This document shows, one piece after another, positions 24,565 through 32,238 of a stretch of DNA of 64,000 nt; position 1 is the first letter of the stretch, and every line of letters starts with the position of its first letter. The notes beneath the pieces were generated by a model. The model was not told where the DNA came from, made no database searches, and saw only the letters and a list, made by a program, of their open reading frames with translations. The DNA is from Ancylobacter vacuolatus. GTDB taxonomy: Bacteria; Pseudomonadota; Alphaproteobacteria; Rhizobiales; Xanthobacteraceae. Both the position numbers and the translations under genes were made by a program. The stretch spans positions 372,001-436,000 of the forward strand of contig NZ_JAUSUH010000003.1 in assembly GCF_030813595.1 (NCBI RefSeq), written 5' to 3'.

Positions 24565-25520
24565 TGCTTCAGGATGCGGCTGGCGAAGTCGCGGCGGAAG
24601 GCCGCGATATCGACCGGGCGACGCATCTGCCACAGCGTGATCTCATTGAGATCCACCAGCCCGTGGCCGGGAACGGCGGTGGCGCCGACGACCTTGCCGA
24701 GAACCTGCGCCGCCTCTTCGCTCGCCATGAAGTCGAGGAAGATCTTGCCCTCCGCCGGGTTCGGCCCGCCGGCGACGAGGCCGCCGCCTTCCGAGACGTT
24801 CGGGGTGATGCGGCCATAGACGATTTCCACCGGCTTGCCGGAGGATTTGGTCTCGAAGCAGGTGGTGTCGAAGGTGAGGCCGATGGCGACCTCGCCCGCG
24901 CCCGCCAGCGCCGCACCGCCCGAGCCGCCGTCGGAATATTGGTAGACGTTCTCGTTCAGGTTCTCGACGAAGGGCCAGCCGAAGGCGTCGACGAAGGTGG
25001 TGAGGATCGCCCCGCCCGTGCCGGACTTCAGCGGCGAGGGCAGCGCGATCTCCTTGGCATAGACCGGCTTGATCAGGTCTTCCCAGGTGGTCGGCATGGG
25101 CAGCTTCTTCTGCGCCAGGCGGTCCTTGTTCACCACCATGCACATCGTCGTGGCGAAGTACTTGCTGTAGAAATCGTCCGGGTCGCGGAAGGCCGGGGCG
25201 ATCTTGCTGTCCTTGGGCGCGTAGGGCTCGAACACGCCGGCCTGCTTCAGCTGTTCCAGCGCGACATTGTTGACGAGGTAGACCACATCCGCCTGCGGCT
25301 TGCCCTTCTCGGCAATCGCGCGCTCGGTGATCGGGCCGGTCGAGCCGGAAACGAATTTCACCTCGATCTCCGGATGCACCTTCTTGAAGGCGGCGACCAG
25401 CGCGGTGTTGACGCTGTCTGAGGCGTTATAGAGCACGACTTCCCGGGCAAGGGAGGGGGCCGCGCCGAGCGTGGCGAGGGCCGTGGCAAGGCCGAGGGCT
25501 TTCAGCGTATCGAAGAACAT
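24561..25520 (-). CDS. ABC transporter substrate-binding protein (Fe3+/aminoethylphosphonate type)
   Basis: A 319-residue periplasmic binding protein with a cleavable signal peptide (hydrophobic 8-22, cleavage after APSLA). The mature protein starts with VVLYNASDSVNTALVAAFKK and contains FVSGSTGPITERAIAEKGKPQADVV (shown in parts), the pattern of the iron/phosphonate/spermidine binding-protein group. It binds the solute for the fused permease. It is the first gene of the operon and lies next to the divergent LysR gene with a palindromic operator between them. The substrate is inferred from the PLP enzyme in the operon; iron or another small anion is possible. Confidence 0.88.
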   Translation of the reverse strand: MFFDTLKALGLATALATLGAAPSLAREVVLYNASDSVNTALVAAFKKVHPEIEVKFVSGSTGPITERAIAEKGKPQADVVYLVNNVALEQLKQAGVFEPYAPKDSKIAPAFRDPDDFYSKYFATTMCMVVNKDRLAQKKLPMPTTWEDLIKPVYAKEIALPSPLKSGTGGAILTTFVDAFGWPFVENLNENVYQYSDGGSGGAALAGAGEVAIGLTFDTTCFETKSSGKPVEIVYGRITPNVSEGGGLVAGGPNPAEGKIFLDFMASEEAAQVLGKVVGATAVPGHGLVDLNEITLWQMRRPVDIAAFRRDFASRILKQ

Positions 25521-25556
25521 CGGGGTCTCCGCAGCAGGGGGGAACGAGGCCGTGAT

Positions 25557-25602
25557 ATAAGTGTCGCTAAAGTGTGTGACGTCTGAATGAAGTCACACTT
25601 AT
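25557..25602. promoter_or_regulatory. Nested palindromic LysR-type operator
   Basis: In the 114-base divergent region, ATAAGTGT (25557-25564) pairs with ACACTTAT (25595-25602), and inside these GTGTGAC (25574-25580) pairs with GTCACAC (25592-25598). The repeated AGTGT core suggests several half-sites for one regulator, most likely the LysR protein encoded at 25635 controlling the transporter operon. Confidence 0.6.
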
Positions 25603-25634
25603 GGCCTGAGACTCCCTCGCCGAGACCGATCACC

Positions 25635-26534
25635 ATGAACTTCGCCCAGCTGCGCGCCTTCCAGGCCATCGCCACCCACCGCACCTTCTCGGAGGCGGCG
25701 CAGGCACTGGGGGTGAGCCAGCCAGCCATCACCCAGCATGTGAAGGCGCTGGAGGAGGCGGTCGGCGCACGGCTTTTCCTGCGCACCGGAGCGGGCATCG
25801 AGCTGACCCCCGATGCGCGCGACCTGCTGCCCCGGGTGCGGCAGGTGATGCTGATGCTCGACGACATCGGCGCCCGCATGGATGAGGGCCGCACGCTCAA
25901 TGCCGGCTATCTCGCGCTGGGCCTGTGCGCGCCCTATGTGGCGATGCCGATCCTCGAGCGTTTCACGGCGCTGCATCCCGGCATAAGGCTCGATGTGCGG
26001 CTGGAGAATTCCAGCGTCCTGCTCGACCTCGTCGCCCAGCAACGGGTGGATGTCGCCATCGCCACGCTGGAGGCGCCGCATCCGGATTTCGCCTGCGACC
26101 GCCTGCTCTCCCAGGAGGTTCTGCTGCTGGTGCATGACGGCCATCCCTGGTGGGGACGGGACAAGGTCGACCTCGCGGACGTGACGCACCAGCGCCTTGT
26201 GCTGCGCGAGGCCGGATCGATGACGCGGCATCTGTTCGAGGCGGCGCTGGCCAGGCGCGGCCTCGCGATCGCGCCGCATCTGGTGCTCGGCAGCCGCGAG
26301 GCGGTGAAGGAGGCGGTGGCGGCGAAGATCGGCCTTGGCATCGTGCTGAATCGCGAGCTCGGCTGCGATCCGCGCCTTCATGCCGTCGTCATCGAAGGGG
26401 CGCCGGCGCGGGCCGACGAATATCTCGTCACCCGTCGGGAGATCCGTCCGCTCGGCGCGGTGGCCGCCTTCGCTGCTGTGGCCAGCGCGGTGTTCGCCAC
26501 GCTTGGCGGCGCGCCTGCCGATCAATCCACTTAA
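25635..26534 (+). CDS. LysR family transcriptional regulator of the adjacent transporter operon
   Basis: A 299-residue LysR-type regulator. The N-terminal winged helix-turn-helix is clear (FAQLRAFQAIATHRTFSEAAQALGVSQPAITQHVKALE in pieces, residues 1-60), followed by the usual two-lobed effector domain (about 90-295). The ATG at 25635 starts the standard LysR N-terminus; the frame is open from 25587. It is divergent from the transporter/PLP-enzyme operon, and a nested palindrome lies between. LysR regulators beside phosphonate-uptake genes commonly activate them; the effector here is unknown. Confidence 0.92.
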   Translation: MNFAQLRAFQAIATHRTFSEAAQALGVSQPAITQHVKALEEAVGARLFLRTGAGIELTPDARDLLPRVRQVMLMLDDIGARMDEGRTLNAGYLALGLCAPYVAMPILERFTALHPGIRLDVRLENSSVLLDLVAQQRVDVAIATLEAPHPDFACDRLLSQEVLLLVHDGHPWWGRDKVDLADVTHQRLVLREAGSMTRHLFEAALARRGLAIAPHLVLGSREAVKEAVAAKIGLGIVLNRELGCDPRLHAVVIEGAPARADEYLVTRREIRPLGAVAAFAAVASAVFATLGGAPADQST

Positions 26535-26657
26535 AGAGGAGACATCGTCTTTGTACCGTTAGCGCCAGAACGCCTAATGCGCGCGACGGCGAGCGCGACG
26601 TGGCGGGGCTCGTGCGCTCCGGCCGCGCGGCACGCCCAGCGCCGACCGTGCACCGCG

Positions 26658-26912
26658 TCAGCGGCCCCTTGCGGGATCCTCGATCTCGACCTCCGGCCGG
26701 TCGACGCCCTGCGCCACTTCCTCATGCCACCGGCCGCTCTTGTCCTGATAGGCGATGGGCCGGGTCTCGCCGGAAATCGACTGCCGCGCCGCGGCGTCGC
26801 GGGCGGCGGCGAGCGCAGATTCATGGGTGGGATGGGTTTCCGAGAACACGTCGCCGAGCTTGTAGGCCCAGCCGCCGTCATGTTCGACGATCTCGTAGCG
26901 AATATGGCTCAT
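26658..26912 (-). CDS. DUF2188 domain protein
   Basis: An 84-residue protein matching DUF2188: a first strand YEIVEHDGGWAYKLGDV, then 'S.THPTHESALAAARDAAAR', then a second strand ending RWHEEVAQG. It is small, soluble and of unknown function. ATG at 26912 follows GGGAGGA. A sequence with eight of nine EcfG consensus positions sits about 20 bases upstream, so it probably belongs to the same general stress regulon as the genes at 1.5-14 kb. Confidence 0.8.
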   Translation of the reverse strand: MSHIRYEIVEHDGGWAYKLGDVFSETHPTHESALAAARDAAARQSISGETRPIAYQDKSGRWHEEVAQGVDRPEVEIEDPARGR

Positions 26913-26932
26913 GGTAGTTCCTCCCGCTGCTT

Positions 26933-26958
26933 AACCGTCGTGCCTGCGTGGCGGTTCC
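26933..26958 (-). promoter_or_regulatory. EcfG-type promoter, one mismatch
   Basis: On the minus strand: GGAAC (26958-26954), 17 bases, GGTT (26936-26933). Eight of nine positions of the EcfG consensus match. It is placed just upstream of the DUF2188 gene, giving a short leader of about 15 nt. Confidence 0.6.
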
Positions 26959-27029
26959 GGTGCCCCGCCGGCGCACTACAGCACAGACGACGCACGCCCG
27001 CTTGCCGTTTGCCACGGTTGGCGCCGGCG

Positions 27030-28139
27030 TCAATTCGGAAAGCGCAGCACATGCCGGAGCCGTTCGAAATCATCGACGGAAAACTCACGTTCGATCGCAC
27101 GGATACAGCGGCGATCATAGGAATCATTCAGGTTCCAGGGAATGAACCGCACGCCGGCCGAGCGGAGTTTACTGTCGATGATCTCCATGGGATCGAGCCA
27201 GGAGCCCCAGACTGACGTTGCATAGGCGGATGGGGCCACAGTGCCATCGTCGAAGGTGACGTTGTAGATCATCTTGTCGCTAGTGCGACCCTTTCGCGAA
27301 TAATGGCTGCACCCCGTCTCGACCGAGGTCGCCGACGCCCAGGGGTGCAGGCGCGGCGTGTTCCAGGGCAGCAGCGGCGAGACGTAATAGCCTTCCGGCG
27401 TGAACACCTCGAACGCCCGCGCCTGCACCATCGCCAACGGGATACTCATCGCGAATAGCAGAGCGGCTGCGCCCGTCAGAAGCCACGCCGGCATAAACAC
27501 GAAACGGCGCACATAGCGCGCGGGGTCGGTCTCCGTCGCCAGCCGCGCCATCATCCGGCCCAGCAGCCAACGGGTGAACCAGTTCTGCTTTGGCGCGGCG
27601 ACATCCTTGACAAAATCAGTGACCTGCCAGTTGGGCGACGAGAGGGTGGTAAATATCGCGAGCGAGATGGAAAGCAAGAAAGCGCCGGGCATGCTAACGA
27701 ATATAGGAGCAAAAAAATCATAGTTGTAAAGCACCCCATTCATATTCTTAGAAATAATCAATACATTGGGTCTATTTATATTTTCAATATAAGAATATAG
27801 AAAAATTGTTAATGTAAATAGTATTGCCATAAAAAATACAGACGCGAATGCAACAATCATATCGTACGAACCGATAAGGCTGCACTTCGAGACATATGCG
27901 ATGACAGATGAGGGCACCCCCTCCCGCTCCAGCCTTTCCCTGATCTCTTCCATTCGGCTTCCGTCCACAGGCGCCTCCCCGCCGCTGAACCGACATTCGA
28001 CGGCCGGGGCATCCGGGGCCGCCAGCGGGCATGGCTGCGACGCGCGCCGCAGCGCCCCTTCCACGAGAGGTGCGGCGGAGCGCAACGCCCGATGGATGTA
28101 AGCCGCCAGTCGTCCTTTCGTCCATTTCCCTGAGCGCAT
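27030..28139 (-). CDS. Hypothetical membrane protein, AT-rich and probably acquired
   Basis: Up to 369 residues, of no family I recognise. Residues 135-150 look like a short amphipathic helix (MEEIRERLEREGVPSSVI). Three or four hydrophobic segments follow, near residues 85-110, 145-175 and 225-250 of the shorter 308-residue form. The C-terminal 110 residues are soluble with several aromatic residues. The stretch 27640-27860 is strikingly AT-rich, with runs of TA-ending codons, unlike all neighbours, so part of the gene was probably acquired. The start is uncertain: ATG at 28139 or 27953, neither with a good ribosome binding site. Confidence 0.6.
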   Translation of the reverse strand: MRSGKWTKGRLAAYIHRALRSAAPLVEGALRRASQPCPLAAPDAPAVECRFSGGEAPVDGSRMEEIRERLEREGVPSSVIAYVSKCSLIGSYDMIVAFASVFFMAILFTLTIFLYSYIENINRPNVLIISKNMNGVLYNYDFFAPIFVSMPGAFLLSISLAIFTTLSSPNWQVTDFVKDVAAPKQNWFTRWLLGRMMARLATETDPARYVRRFVFMPAWLLTGAAALLFAMSIPLAMVQARAFEVFTPEGYYVSPLLPWNTPRLHPWASATSVETGCSHYSRKGRTSDKMIYNVTFDDGTVAPSAYATSVWGSWLDPMEIIDSKLRSAGVRFIPWNLNDSYDRRCIRAIEREFSVDDFERLRHVLRFPN

Positions 28140-28184
28140 CCCCGCCGAACGACACCGGCCCGCAGCAGGATGACCTTTTCTTGA

Positions 28185-28248
28185 TGCAACTCGTTTGCAG
28201 TTGCATAAGCGTCGGCTTGGCGTAGACTGCTTCTGCAACTCATTCGCA
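28185..28248. promoter_or_regulatory. Two Mur/Fur-like operator boxes
   Basis: TGCAACTCGTTTGCA (28185-28199) and TGCAACTCATTCGCA (28234-28248) are two near-identical 15-mers with TGCAA...TTGCA dyad symmetry. They resemble the boxes bound by Mur, the manganese-responsive Fur homologue of alphaproteobacteria. Between them TTGCAT and TAGACT (28223-28228) at 16-base spacing could be -35 and -10. The arrangement fits metal repression of the transporter operon starting at 28262. Confidence 0.6.
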
Positions 28249-28261
28249 AAAGGGGGCTGGC

Positions 28262-29206
28262 ATGTGGAGACAATCGAGACGCGCAATCCTGACCAGTCTT
28301 CTGGTCGCCGGCCTGGCTGGGCTCGCCGGGGCGCCCGCTGCGCTGGCGCAGGAGAGTGCGCCACAGGGAACGCCGCCGAAATTCAAGGCGGTGACGACGT
28401 TCACCGTCATCGCCGACATGGCGCGCAACGTGGCGGGTGACGCGGCGGTGGTGGAATCGATCACCAAGCCCGGCGCGGAGATCCACAATTACGCCCCGAC
28501 CCCGGGCGACATACAGCGCGCCCAGGGAGCGCAGCTGATCCTCTGGAACGGGCTGAACCTCGAACTCTGGTTCGAGAAGTTTTTCCAGAACCTCAAGGAT
28601 GTCCCCAGCGTCGTCGTCAGCGACGGCGTCACGCCGATGAGCATTGCCGACGGCCCCTATCGCGGCAAGCCGAACCCACACGCCTGGATGTCGCCAGCCA
28701 ACGCGCTGATCTATATCGACAACATCCGTGACGCCTTCGTGAAATACGACCCCGCCAACGCCGCGACCTATGAGGCCAACGCCGCGGCCTACAAGGCGAA
28801 GCTGGAGGCGTCGGTAGCGCCGATCCGCGCCGAGCTGGAGACGATCCCCGCTGACAAGCGCTGGCTGGTGACGAGCGAAGGCGCCTTCTCCTATCTCGCC
28901 CGCGACTATGGCCTGAAGGAACTCTATCTCTGGCCGATCAACGCCGACCAGCAGGGCACGCCGCAGCAGGTGCGCAAGGTGATCGACGCTGTGCGCAAGA
29001 ACGGCGTCCCCGCCGTGTTCAGCGAAAGCACGGTTTCCGACAAGCCCGCGCGGCAGGTGGCGCGGGAGACGGGTGCGCTCTATGGCGGCGTGCTCTATGT
29101 CGATTCGCTCAGCGAGGCCGACGGCCCCGTGCCGACCTATATCGACCTGCTGCGCGTGACTTCCGGCACGCTCACCAAGGGCCTGTCGCAGGGGCTGTCA
29201 CAGTGA
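28262..29206 (+). CDS. Metal (Mn/Zn) ABC transporter substrate-binding protein
   Basis: A 314-residue cluster A-I periplasmic metal-binding protein. The signal peptide ends near residue 30 (APAALAQES). The metal ligands of the family are visible: an early His in [19 protein letters not shown] (His at 'IHNY'), [13 protein letters not shown] (second His), then a Glu in [17 protein letters not shown] and an Asp near the C-terminus in [15 protein letters not shown]. It lacks the His-rich loop common in ZnuA, and the Mur-like boxes upstream favour manganese or iron (SitA/MntC type). It is the first gene of a four-gene operon; its stop overlaps the ATPase start (GTGA). Confidence 0.92.
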   Translation: MWRQSRRAILTSLLVAGLAGLAGAPAALAQESAPQGTPPKFKAVTTFTVIADMARNVAGDAAVVESITKPGAEIHNYAPTPGDIQRAQGAQLILWNGLNLELWFEKFFQNLKDVPSVVVSDGVTPMSIADGPYRGKPNPHAWMSPANALIYIDNIRDAFVKYDPANAATYEANAAAYKAKLEASVAPIRAELETIPADKRWLVTSEGAFSYLARDYGLKELYLWPINADQQGTPQQVRKVIDAVRKNGVPAVFSESTVSDKPARQVARETGALYGGVLYVDSLSEADGPVPTYIDLLRVTSGTLTKGLSQGLSQ

Positions 29207-30090
29207 ACGCGCCCTCGCCTGTCCTGTCGGCGACCGGGCTTTCGGTGCGCGGCCTGACCGTGACCTATCGCAACGGCCACACCGCCCTGCGCGATGCCAG
29301 CTTCGCCATTCCGCTGGGCACCATCACGGCCCTTGTCGGGGTGAACGGCTCGGGAAAATCCACCCTGTTCAAGGCGATCATGGGCTTCGTGCGCCCGGCA
29401 GCGGGGGAGATCAGCATTCTCGGCGGCACCGTGCCCGAGGCGCTGCGGCAGAACCTCGTCGCCTATGTCCCGCAGAACGAGGAGGTCGACTGGAACTTTC
29501 CGGTGCTGGTCGAGGATGTGGTGATGATGGGCCGCTACGGCCATATGGGATTCATGCGCATCCCCCGCGCCGCCGACCGGCAGGCGGTGACGCAGGCGCT
29601 GGGTCGCGTCGGGATGAACGACTTCCGCACCCGGCAGATAGGCGAACTCTCCGGCGGGCAGAAGAAGCGCGTCTTCCTGGCCCGCGCGCTGGCGCAGGAT
29701 GCGCGGGTGATACTGCTCGACGAGCCGTTCACCGGCGTCGACGTGCAGACCGAGCAGGCGATCGTCGCGCTGCTGCGGTCGCTGCGCGACGAGGGCCGGG
29801 TGATGCTCGTCTCCACCCATAATCTCGGCAGCGTGCCGGAATTCTGCGATCGCACCGTGCTGGTGAAGGGCACCGTCCTCGCCCATGGCCCGACCGCCGA
29901 GACCTTCACCGAGGCCAATCTGGAAAAGACTTTCGGCGGCGTGCTGCGCCATTTCGTGCTGGGCGGCGCCGGGCTGCACGCCGATGACGACCGCCGCCAG
30001 ATTTCGGTGCTGACCGACGACGAGCGCCCGCTGGTGTTCTATGGCGAGAAGGGCGAATGCCCGCCCCAGACGCGGGAGAATACCCCGTGA
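29203..30090 (+). CDS. Metal ABC transporter ATP-binding protein
   Basis: A 295-residue ATPase with Walker [10 protein letters not shown], signature [10 protein letters not shown], Walker [13 protein letters not shown] and the switch His in [10 protein letters not shown]. The C-terminal 45 residues extend beyond the core. GTG start overlapping the stop of the binding-protein gene, and a stop overlapping the first permease start, show tight coupling. It powers import of Mn2+, Zn2+ or Fe2+ by the SitABCD-like system. Confidence 0.94.
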   Translation: MNAPSPVLSATGLSVRGLTVTYRNGHTALRDASFAIPLGTITALVGVNGSGKSTLFKAIMGFVRPAAGEISILGGTVPEALRQNLVAYVPQNEEVDWNFPVLVEDVVMMGRYGHMGFMRIPRAADRQAVTQALGRVGMNDFRTRQIGELSGGQKKRVFLARALAQDARVILLDEPFTGVDVQTEQAIVALLRSLRDEGRVMLVSTHNLGSVPEFCDRTVLVKGTVLAHGPTAETFTEANLEKTFGGVLRHFVLGGAGLHADDDRRQISVLTDDERPLVFYGEKGECPPQTRENTP

Positions 30091-30950
30091 TCGACCTTCT
30101 GGCGGAGCCCTTCAGCTACGAATACATGCGCAACGCCATGTGGGTCTCGGCCCTGGTCGGCGCGGTCTGCGCGTTCCTGTCCTGCTATCTCATGCTCAAG
30201 GGCTGGTCGCTGATCGGCGATGCGCTGTCGCACGCCGTCGTGCCCGGCGTCGCCGGCGCCTATATGCTCGGCCTGCCCTATGCCGTGGGGGCCTTCTTCT
30301 CCGGCGGTCTGGCAGCCGCCGCCATGCTGTTTCTCAACCAGCGTACCCGGCTGCGGGAAGATGCCATCATCGGGCTGATCTTCTCCTCCTTCTTCGCTCT
30401 GGGGCTGTTCATGGTGTCGCTCTCGCCGACCTCGGTGAACATCCAGACCATCGTACTCGGCAACATCCTCACCATCACCCCCGAGGACACGCTGCAACTG
30501 GCGATCATCGGCGTGGTTTCCCTGGTGATCCTGCTGCTGAAATGGAAGGATCTGCTGGCGGTGTTCTTCGACGAAGCGCATGCCCGCTCGATCGGGCTGA
30601 AGCCGACGGCGCTGAAGATCATGTTCTTCACGCTGCTCTCGGCCTCGACCGTGGCGGCGCTGCAGACGGTGGGCGCCTTTCTCGTCATCTGCCTGGTGGT
30701 GACGCCCGGCGCCACCGCCTATCTCCTGAGCGACCGTTTCCCGCGCCTGCTGATGATCGCCGTCGCTATTGGCGCCGTAACGAGCTTTGTCGGCGCCTAT
30801 GTCAGCTATTTCCTCGACGGCGCCACCGGCGGCATCATCGTGGTACTGCAGACGCTGATCTTCCTCGCCGCCTTCATCTTCGCCCCCAAGCACGGCATGC
30901 TGGCGGCCCGGCGGCGGGCGGCGCAGGCTCTCAAGGTCGAGGAGGCGTGA
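30087..30950 (+). CDS. Metal ABC transporter permease, first subunit
   Basis: A 287-residue ABC-3 family permease with eight or nine helices. It contains [30 protein letters not shown] (in parts), the conserved region of this family, and the cytoplasmic loop [22 protein letters not shown]. The GTG at 30087 overlaps the ATPase stop (GTGA) and is chosen over an ATG at 30057 inside that gene. It pairs with the next permease as a heterodimer, the arrangement of SitC/SitD rather than the single ZnuB. Confidence 0.92.
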   Translation: MIDLLAEPFSYEYMRNAMWVSALVGAVCAFLSCYLMLKGWSLIGDALSHAVVPGVAGAYMLGLPYAVGAFFSGGLAAAAMLFLNQRTRLREDAIIGLIFSSFFALGLFMVSLSPTSVNIQTIVLGNILTITPEDTLQLAIIGVVSLVILLLKWKDLLAVFFDEAHARSIGLKPTALKIMFFTLLSASTVAALQTVGAFLVICLVVTPGATAYLLSDRFPRLLMIAVAIGAVTSFVGAYVSYFLDGATGGIIVVLQTLIFLAAFIFAPKHGMLAARRRAAQALKVEEA

Positions 30951-30952
30951 CC

Positions 30953-31792
30953 ATGGTCGAGACCCTGCTCGCGCCCTTCCAATTCCCCTTCATGGTCAAC
31001 GCCCTCGTCATCTCCGCGCTGGTGGCGGTGCCGATGGCGCTGCTGTCCTGTTTCCTGGTGCTGAAGGGATGGTCGCTGATGGGCGACGCCATCTCGCACG
31101 CCGTTTTCCCCGGCGTGGTCCTCGCCTATATCGTCGGCCTGCCGCTGGCGGTCGGCGCCTTCGCCGCCGGCATGTTCTGCGCCGTGGCGACGGGATTCCT
31201 GAAGGACAACAGCCGGATCAAGCAGGACACGGTGATGGGCATCGTGTTCTCCGGCATGTTCGGCTTCGGACTGGTGCTCTACGTCAAGATCCAGTCCGAG
31301 GTGCATCTCGACCACATCCTGTTCGGCGACATGCTCGGCGTCGCCTGGCGCGACATCGGCGAGAGCGCGCTCATCGCCGCCATTGTCGCCGGCGTCATCG
31401 CGGTGAAGTGGAAGGATTTTCTGCTGCACGCCTTCGACCCCGCGCAGGCGCGCGTGGTCGGGCTACGGGTCGGACTGCTGCATTACGGCCTGCTGTGCCT
31501 GATCTCGCTCGCCATTGTCGGGGCGCTGAAGGCGGTGGGGCTGATCCTCGCCATCGCCATGCTGATCGCGCCGGGGGCGATCGCCTTCCTGGTGACGCGC
31601 ACCTTCGGCGCCATGCTCGCGGCCTCGCTGGTCATTGGCGTCGGCGCGTCCCTTCTGGGCGTCTATCTCTCGTTCTTCCTCGACAGCGCGCCGGCCCCGA
31701 CCATTGTGCTGGTGATGAGCGTGGTCTTCATTGCCGCCCTGCTGCGCTCGTCCCTGACGACCCTTCGGATCGAGGCGGGAGATGCCGGCTGA
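30953..31792 (+). CDS. Metal ABC transporter permease, second subunit
   Basis: A 279-residue ABC-3 permease homologous to the preceding one (LLSCFLVLKGWSLMGDAISHAVFPGVV, in parts). The ATG at 30953 lies 2 bases after the previous stop, with GGAGG inside the end of that gene as the ribosome binding site. Two different permease subunits make this a SitABCD-like system, known in alphaproteobacteria mainly for manganese. Confidence 0.92.
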   Translation: MVETLLAPFQFPFMVNALVISALVAVPMALLSCFLVLKGWSLMGDAISHAVFPGVVLAYIVGLPLAVGAFAAGMFCAVATGFLKDNSRIKQDTVMGIVFSGMFGFGLVLYVKIQSEVHLDHILFGDMLGVAWRDIGESALIAAIVAGVIAVKWKDFLLHAFDPAQARVVGLRVGLLHYGLLCLISLAIVGALKAVGLILAIAMLIAPGAIAFLVTRTFGAMLAASLVIGVGASLLGVYLSFFLDSAPAPTIVLVMSVVFIAALLRSSLTTLRIEAGDAG

Positions 31793-31808
31793 GCCCGGCC
31801 GGCTTCTT
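31784..31808 (+). terminator. Possible terminator of the metal transporter operon
   Basis: GCCGGC (31784-31789) and GCCGGC (31798-31803) form a hairpin across the stop codon, followed by TTCTT. The stem is short and the T-stretch is interrupted, so it is only a modest candidate. Confidence 0.35.
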
Positions 31809-31829
31809 CAAACCCCTGCCGCAGCAAGG

Positions 31830-32144
31830 CTAAACCACGAGCATCAGCGCCAGCCAGACCAACGCCGCCGCCCGCGCGAACGCGCCCCATCCCGGCGCCT
31901 CATGCCCGGCGGACCGCCAGACCGAGACGGTGAACAGCACATTCAGCGGCAGCGGCAGAAGGAAGATCAGCGCCGCGAGCCAGACCGGAGCGCCGGCGAC
32001 ATGGGCGGCCAGCGCCGCCCCGCCGGTGATCAGATTGACCAGCGTGCCGACGATGAGCATGTTCCAGCAGAAGACGCGCGCCAGCGGCACCTCGCCCCGC
32101 CAATGACGTCTCACGAAATCCACCCTGCCACCTCGCGCTGACAC
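31830..32144 (-). CDS. Small membrane protein, unknown
   Basis: A 104-residue protein with three hydrophobic segments (about 24-50, 54-75 and 86-104) and a basic N-terminus (RRHWRGEV). No family recognised. Codon use is like the neighbours. The start is uncertain: GTG at 32144 has little upstream of it, and a second GTG at 32123 follows AGGTGGCAGG. It stands between the metal transporter and the efflux operon and shares a strand with the latter. Confidence 0.6.
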   Translation of the reverse strand: MSARGGRVDFVRRHWRGEVPLARVFCWNMLIVGTLVNLITGGAALAAHVAGAPVWLAALIFLLPLPLNVLFTVSVWRSAGHEAPGWGAFARAAALVWLALMLVV

Positions 32145-32238
32145 ATCGGCGCGCCGCCGGACTCCGGGCGCGTCGATGTGCCTTTACGGGAGGTTGCGCG
32201 AGAGCGCCACCGGCTCGGCTTCCCGCCCCGTCGCGCCG

